Assembly (NCBI GenBank): GCA_025361325.1
Contig: JANYAL010000346.1
Location: forward strand, 1 to 8,979
Length of the DNA: 8,979 nt
DNA from: Bacteroidota bacterium
GTDB lineage: Bacteria; Bacteroidota; Bacteroidia; Chitinophagales; Chitinophagaceae
Direction of reading: 5' to 3'
This document shows positions 6,786 through 8,979 of the stretch, one piece after another. The notes beneath the pieces are model-generated. The model was not told the origin of the DNA. It worked only from the letters and a program-made list of their open reading frames with translations, and searched no databases. A program made the translations under genes and the position numbers. Each line of letters starts with the position of its first letter. The stretch's first letter is position 1.

Positions 6786-7778
6786 TTAATCCAAAATGAA
6801 GGGATAATCTTCCTGTACGTAAACATCTTTCAGCAATTCCGACTCATCTGGCCAGGGGCTTTCTTCTGCAAAACTTACCGAATCTTCCACCTCCTTCTTA
6901 ACGCGGTCATTGATTACTTCAATATCTGCTTCTGGCAACTGGTATTCTTCTTTCAGCAATTTCAGTACATGGTCGATCGGGTCTCTTTCCTTATATTCCT
7001 CCACTTCATCCTTGGATCGGTATTTCTGGGGGTCGCTCATGCTATGGCCCTTGTACCGGTAGGTCTTTATTTCAAGTAAGGTAGGACCACCTTTTTCCCT
7101 GGCCCTGTTCACTGCCCGGAGTACCCCGTTATGAACGTCTTCAGGACTCATGCCGTCGACGCTGTCTCCCGGCATATCGTAGGCATCAGCCAGTTTATAT
7201 ATATCCAGAACATTGCTGGTACGTGCAACGGAAGTTCCCATTGCATAGTTATTGTTCTCGCAAATGAATACCACAGGAAGTTTCCACAGCATGGCCATAT
7301 TGAAGGTTTCGTGCAGCATGCCCTGGCGGGCAGCCCCGTCGCCGAAGAAACAAAGCACCACATTGTCGGTACCCCGGTATTTTTCTGCAAAGGCCAGTCC
7401 CGCCCCGGTACCGATCTGTGCACCCACGATTCCATGACCTCCGTAGAAATTCTCTTTCACCCCAAAGAAATGCATACTGCCCCCTTTCCCCTTACTGCAC
7501 CCGGTTGCTTTACCGTACAATTCAGCCATGCATGTTTTTGCAGTGACACCCTTGGCTATGGCCAGGGCATGATCGCGGTAGGCGGTAATGAATTTATCAT
7601 CTGTATTGGTGGCAGTCATACACCCGGCAGCAACGGCTTCCTGTCCTATATAGAGGTGGCAAAAGCCCCTGATTTTCTGCATACCATAGAGCTGGCCGGT
7701 TTTTTCCTCAAAACGACGCAATAAAAGCATTAATTCGTACCAGTATAAATAAGTTTCTTTAGAAAACTTTGTTGCCAA
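6786..7778 (-). CDS. pdhA: Pyruvate dehydrogenase E1 component, alpha subunit (TTG start preferred)
   Basis: ThDP-dependent E1 alpha subunit of the pyruvate dehydrogenase complex, which decarboxylates pyruvate and passes the acetyl group to lipoyl-E2. Translated from TTG 7778 it has 330 residues and begins MATKFSKETYLYWYELML, the usual start of Bacteroidota homologues. Visible motifs are RRFEEKTGQLYG, GFCHLYIGQEA, YRDHA, GKGGSMHFF, GGHGIVGAQ, the ThDP/Mg motif GDG...NNN (146-177) and YRYKGHSMSDP (the phosphorylation-loop region). An ATG at 7835 would add 19 residues (MNYPPNTEKPYLCGLKFNS), but it lies upstream of the likely -7 element and inside a short tandem repeat. The beta subunit (pdhB) is not in the window, so the complex must be completed from another locus. 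A 2-oxoisovalerate E1 alpha is the main alternative; the close match to pyruvate-type sequences favours pdhA. First gene of the minus-strand operon. Confidence 0.92.
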   Translation of the reverse strand: MATKFSKETYLYWYELMLLLRRFEEKTGQLYGMQKIRGFCHLYIGQEAVAAGCMTATNTDDKFITAYRDHALAIAKGVTAKTCMAELYGKATGCSKGKGGSMHFFGVKENFYGGHGIVGAQIGTGAGLAFAEKYRGTDNVVLCFFGDGAARQGMLHETFNMAMLWKLPVVFICENNNYAMGTSVARTSNVLDIYKLADAYDMPGDSVDGMSPEDVHNGVLRAVNRAREKGGPTLLEIKTYRYKGHSMSDPQKYRSKDEVEEYKERDPIDHVLKLLKEEYQLPEADIEVINDRVKKEVEDSVSFAEESPWPDESELLKDVYVQEDYPFILD

Positions 7779-7797
7779 TGAATTAAATTTTAGGCCG

Positions 7798-7805
7798 CAA
7801 AGATA
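7798..7805 (-). promoter_or_regulatory. Bacteroidota-type -7 element for pdhA operon
   Basis: On the minus strand the octamer reads TATCTTTG, an exact match to the Bacteroidota -7 consensus TAnnTTTG. Transcription would start about 5-8 bases further on, leaving a short leader of roughly 12-15 bases before TTG 7778. No good TTTG or TTG -33 box is seen about 20 bp upstream, where the heptamer repeat begins, so the promoter may be weak or activator-dependent. Confidence 0.55.
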
Positions 7806-7826
7806 AGGTTTTTCAGTATTTGGTGG

Positions 7827-7875
7827 ATAGTTCATAGTACATAGTTTATAGTTGAAAGTTTATGGTTCATAGTTG
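7827..7875. repeat. Tandem array of seven degenerate 7-bp units
   Basis: Read on the plus strand the units are ATAGTTC, ATAGTAC, ATAGTTT, ATAGTTG, AAAGTTT, ATGGTTC and ATAGTTG, giving consensus ATAGTTN with exact 7-bp phasing. Most changes fall in the last base of the unit. An eighth, much weaker unit (GCAGTCG) may follow. The array lies just upstream of the pdhA -7 element and spans where a -33 element would sit. It may be a slipped-strand simple repeat, a protein-binding array or a remnant of a dispersed intergenic repeat. Confidence 0.8.
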
Positions 7876-7881
7876 GCAGTC

Positions 7882-7896
7882 GGTATTAAGAATACC
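7882..7896. repeat. Short inverted repeat in pdhA/recF spacer
   Basis: GGTATT (7882-7887), spacer AAG, AATACC (7891-7896) form a perfect 6-bp inverted repeat, followed at 7901-7906 by a further AGTATT half-like copy. It could be a small operator between divergent genes, but a 6-bp match of this kind is easily chance. It also overlaps the end of the doubtful 31-codon ORF. Confidence 0.25.
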
Positions 7897-7981
7897 AATT
7901 AGTATTTAAACCAATTCCCGCTATTCCCATCCACCGTTTAACCTGGCATACGTATACTGTATCCCCCGGCTTAACTTTCAT
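7886..7981 (-). CDS. Doubtful 31-codon ORF in divergent spacer
   Basis: Minus-strand ATG to TAA encoding 31 residues, starting MKVKPGDTVYVCQVKRWMGI and ending NTNWYS. The composition (KPGDTVYV, charged then Gly-rich) looks more protein-like than most random short ORFs. However, there is no recognised family, no separate promoter of the Bacteroidota type, and a GGA directly abutting the ATG is too close for a ribosome site. The frame is also open for eight codons before the ATG (ADGQILLG). It could be a microprotein, a remnant of a decayed gene, or chance. Confidence 0.15.
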   Translation of the reverse strand: MKVKPGDTVYVCQVKRWMGIAGIGLNTNWYS

Positions 7982-8045
7982 TCCTAAGAGGATCTGGCCA
8001 TCTGCTTATACACCCATCCTCAAATCCAGTATCTTGCAGTCCCTG

Positions 8046-8979
8046 ATGTTGCTTCTGTACAATATATCCATCACCCAGTTCAAAAATTATACTTCGAACG
8101 CTTTCAATTTCAAAGAAAGGGTGACAGGTATATGCGGGCTAAATGGTAAGGGCAAGACCAACCTGCTAGATGCCATTTATTACTGCTGTTTCACTAAAAG
8201 TTATTTTTTCAAGACCGATCAGTTGAATGTCCAGTTTGAAAAAGATGGTTTCCGGCTGGAAGCCTATTTTGAACAGGATGGCGATTCCTGTAAAGTGGTT
8301 TGCATTCACCGGGGTGTGGGTAAGAAAGAACTGTTCCTGAATGATGTACCTTATGAGAAATTCTCTAAACATATCGGCAGGTTCCCAGTTGTGATGATCG
8401 CACCGGATGATATTGACCTGATCACGGGAGGAAGTGAAGCAAGACGGCAATTCATGGATTTGGTACTGTGCCAGATAGACAGCGAATATCTTCATCAGCT
8501 CATGCTGTATAACAAGATATTGCTTCAACGGAACAGCCTTTTGAAAAGATTTGCTGAACAAGGCAAGACTGATTGGTCGCTCCTGGAAGTGATCGATGAA
8601 CAATTTACGCTGCCGGGTAAAATCATTCATCTGAAAAGAAGTGTATTTACGGGCCAGCTGATACCCATGGTCCGGCAATTTTATCATCGCATTGCCGATA
8701 ATACCGAGGAAGTTAGCCTGGGATATGAAAGCCATTTGAATGAGGTCCCTTTTGAGGATCTGCTCAACCGGTACCGCGAAAAGGATATTTTATTGCAGCG
8801 ATGCAATACCGGTATTCATAAGGATGATATCAGAATGCAGTTGAATGGGCAATTCTTCAAGACTACGGCTTCACAGGGACAACGAAAAAGTATGTTATTT
8901 GCGTTAAAACTTGCTGAGTTCGAATTGCTGAAGCGGATCAAAGGCTTTGCCCCCCTCCTGCTAATGGATGATGTTTTTG
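8046..8979 (+). CDS. recF: DNA replication and repair protein RecF, 3'-truncated by window edge
   Basis: RecF is an SMC/ABC-type ATPase that, with RecO and RecR, loads RecA at single-strand gaps. The frame is intact from ATG 8046 for 311 codons and then leaves the window; about 50 residues are missing compared with a typical RecF of about 360. The start MLLLYNISITQFKNY carries the family's first strand. Walker A is GLNGKGKTN (31-39), the mid-region has APDDIDLITGGSEARRQF (RecF-typical), the ABC signature is SQGQRKS (276-282), and Walker B is LLLMDDVF (304-311). No upstream ATG lies in frame. It is transcribed divergently from pdhA, 267 bp away. A weak TATCTTGC lies nine bases before the ATG, but I do not claim it as a promoter. 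Codon use resembles the neighbours and no frameshift is seen. In many Bacteroidota, recF sits near ribH and the TPR gene, as here. Confidence 0.95.
   Translation, partial: MLLLYNISITQFKNYTSNAFNFKERVTGICGLNGKGKTNLLDAIYYCCFTKSYFFKTDQLNVQFEKDGFRLEAYFEQDGDSCKVVCIHRGVGKKELFLNDVPYEKFSKHIGRFPVVMIAPDDIDLITGGSEARRQFMDLVLCQIDSEYLHQLMLYNKILLQRNSLLKRFAEQGKTDWSLLEVIDEQFTLPGKIIHLKRSVFTGQLIPMVRQFYHRIADNTEEVSLGYESHLNEVPFEDLLNRYREKDILLQRCNTGIHKDDIRMQLNGQFFKTTASQGQRKSMLFALKLAEFELLKRIKGFAPLLLMDDVF

Noticed and set aside
7131..7724. Plus-strand 197-codon open frame
   Set aside because: It lies entirely antisense to pdhA, whose catalytic motifs are clear, and its translation resembles no protein family.
7948..7955. 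Perfect palindrome ATACGTAT, with a related TACGTATAC near 2907
   Set aside because: Two isolated short AT-rich matches in separate spacers are expected by chance, and no array or flanking symmetry supports an operator.
8030..8037. TATCTTGC as a recF promoter element
   Set aside because: It lacks the TTTG end of the -7 consensus, lies only nine bases from the ATG and has no -33 partner.
8166..8735. Minus-strand 189-codon open frame
   Set aside because: It is antisense to recF, which reads through without a stop and carries Walker A, signature and Walker B motifs.

Overview
The window looks like chromosome of a Bacteroidota bacterium, most likely of the Chitinophagaceae or a close family. 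The signs are a TonB-dependent receptor with a carboxypeptidase-like N-terminal domain, short lipoproteins, A/T-rich leaders without clear Shine-Dalgarno sequences, a TAnnTTTG-type -7 element, frequent TTG starts, and protein sequences typical of that phylum. I see no phage, insertion sequence, CRISPR array, tRNA or rRNA.

Left block, plus strand (1-4279). The 3' part of a TonB-dependent outer-membrane receptor is followed by a HupE/UreJ-type membrane protein and a TPR-containing lipoprotein that appears to start at TTG. The receptor has a histidine-rich plug, and HupE carries membrane-embedded His/Asp/Glu residues. Together they suggest uptake of a metal ion (nickel- or cobalt-like by family analogy), with the receptor at the outer membrane, HupE at the inner membrane and the lipoprotein as an uncharacterised accessory. 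This is inference from family and neighbourhood; no nickel or cobalt enzyme lies in the window.

Middle block, minus strand (7778 down to 4300). Five closely spaced genes look like one operon: pyruvate dehydrogenase E1 alpha (pdhA), a membrane-anchored TPR protein, lumazine synthase (ribH), a small lipoprotein and a LutA-like Fe-S/CCG-domain protein. Gaps are 37, 51 and 11 bp, then a 4-bp ATGA overlap. The operon meets the left block tail to tail with only 20 bp between the genes. It links central carbon oxidation (pyruvate, possibly lactate) with riboflavin synthesis, but the joint logic is not proven.

Right block (7779-8979). A 267-bp divergent intergenic region separates pdhA from recF. 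It holds a good pdhA -7 element, seven degenerate tandem copies of a 7-bp unit, a short inverted repeat and a dubious 31-codon ORF. recF reads rightward and is cut by the window end just after its Walker B motif.

Most of the window is ordinary housekeeping sequence. The parts most worth a second look are the receptor/HupE/lipoprotein cluster, the heptamer array with the resulting pdhA start-site conflict, and the two TTG starts. I did not find a clearly new multi-gene system.
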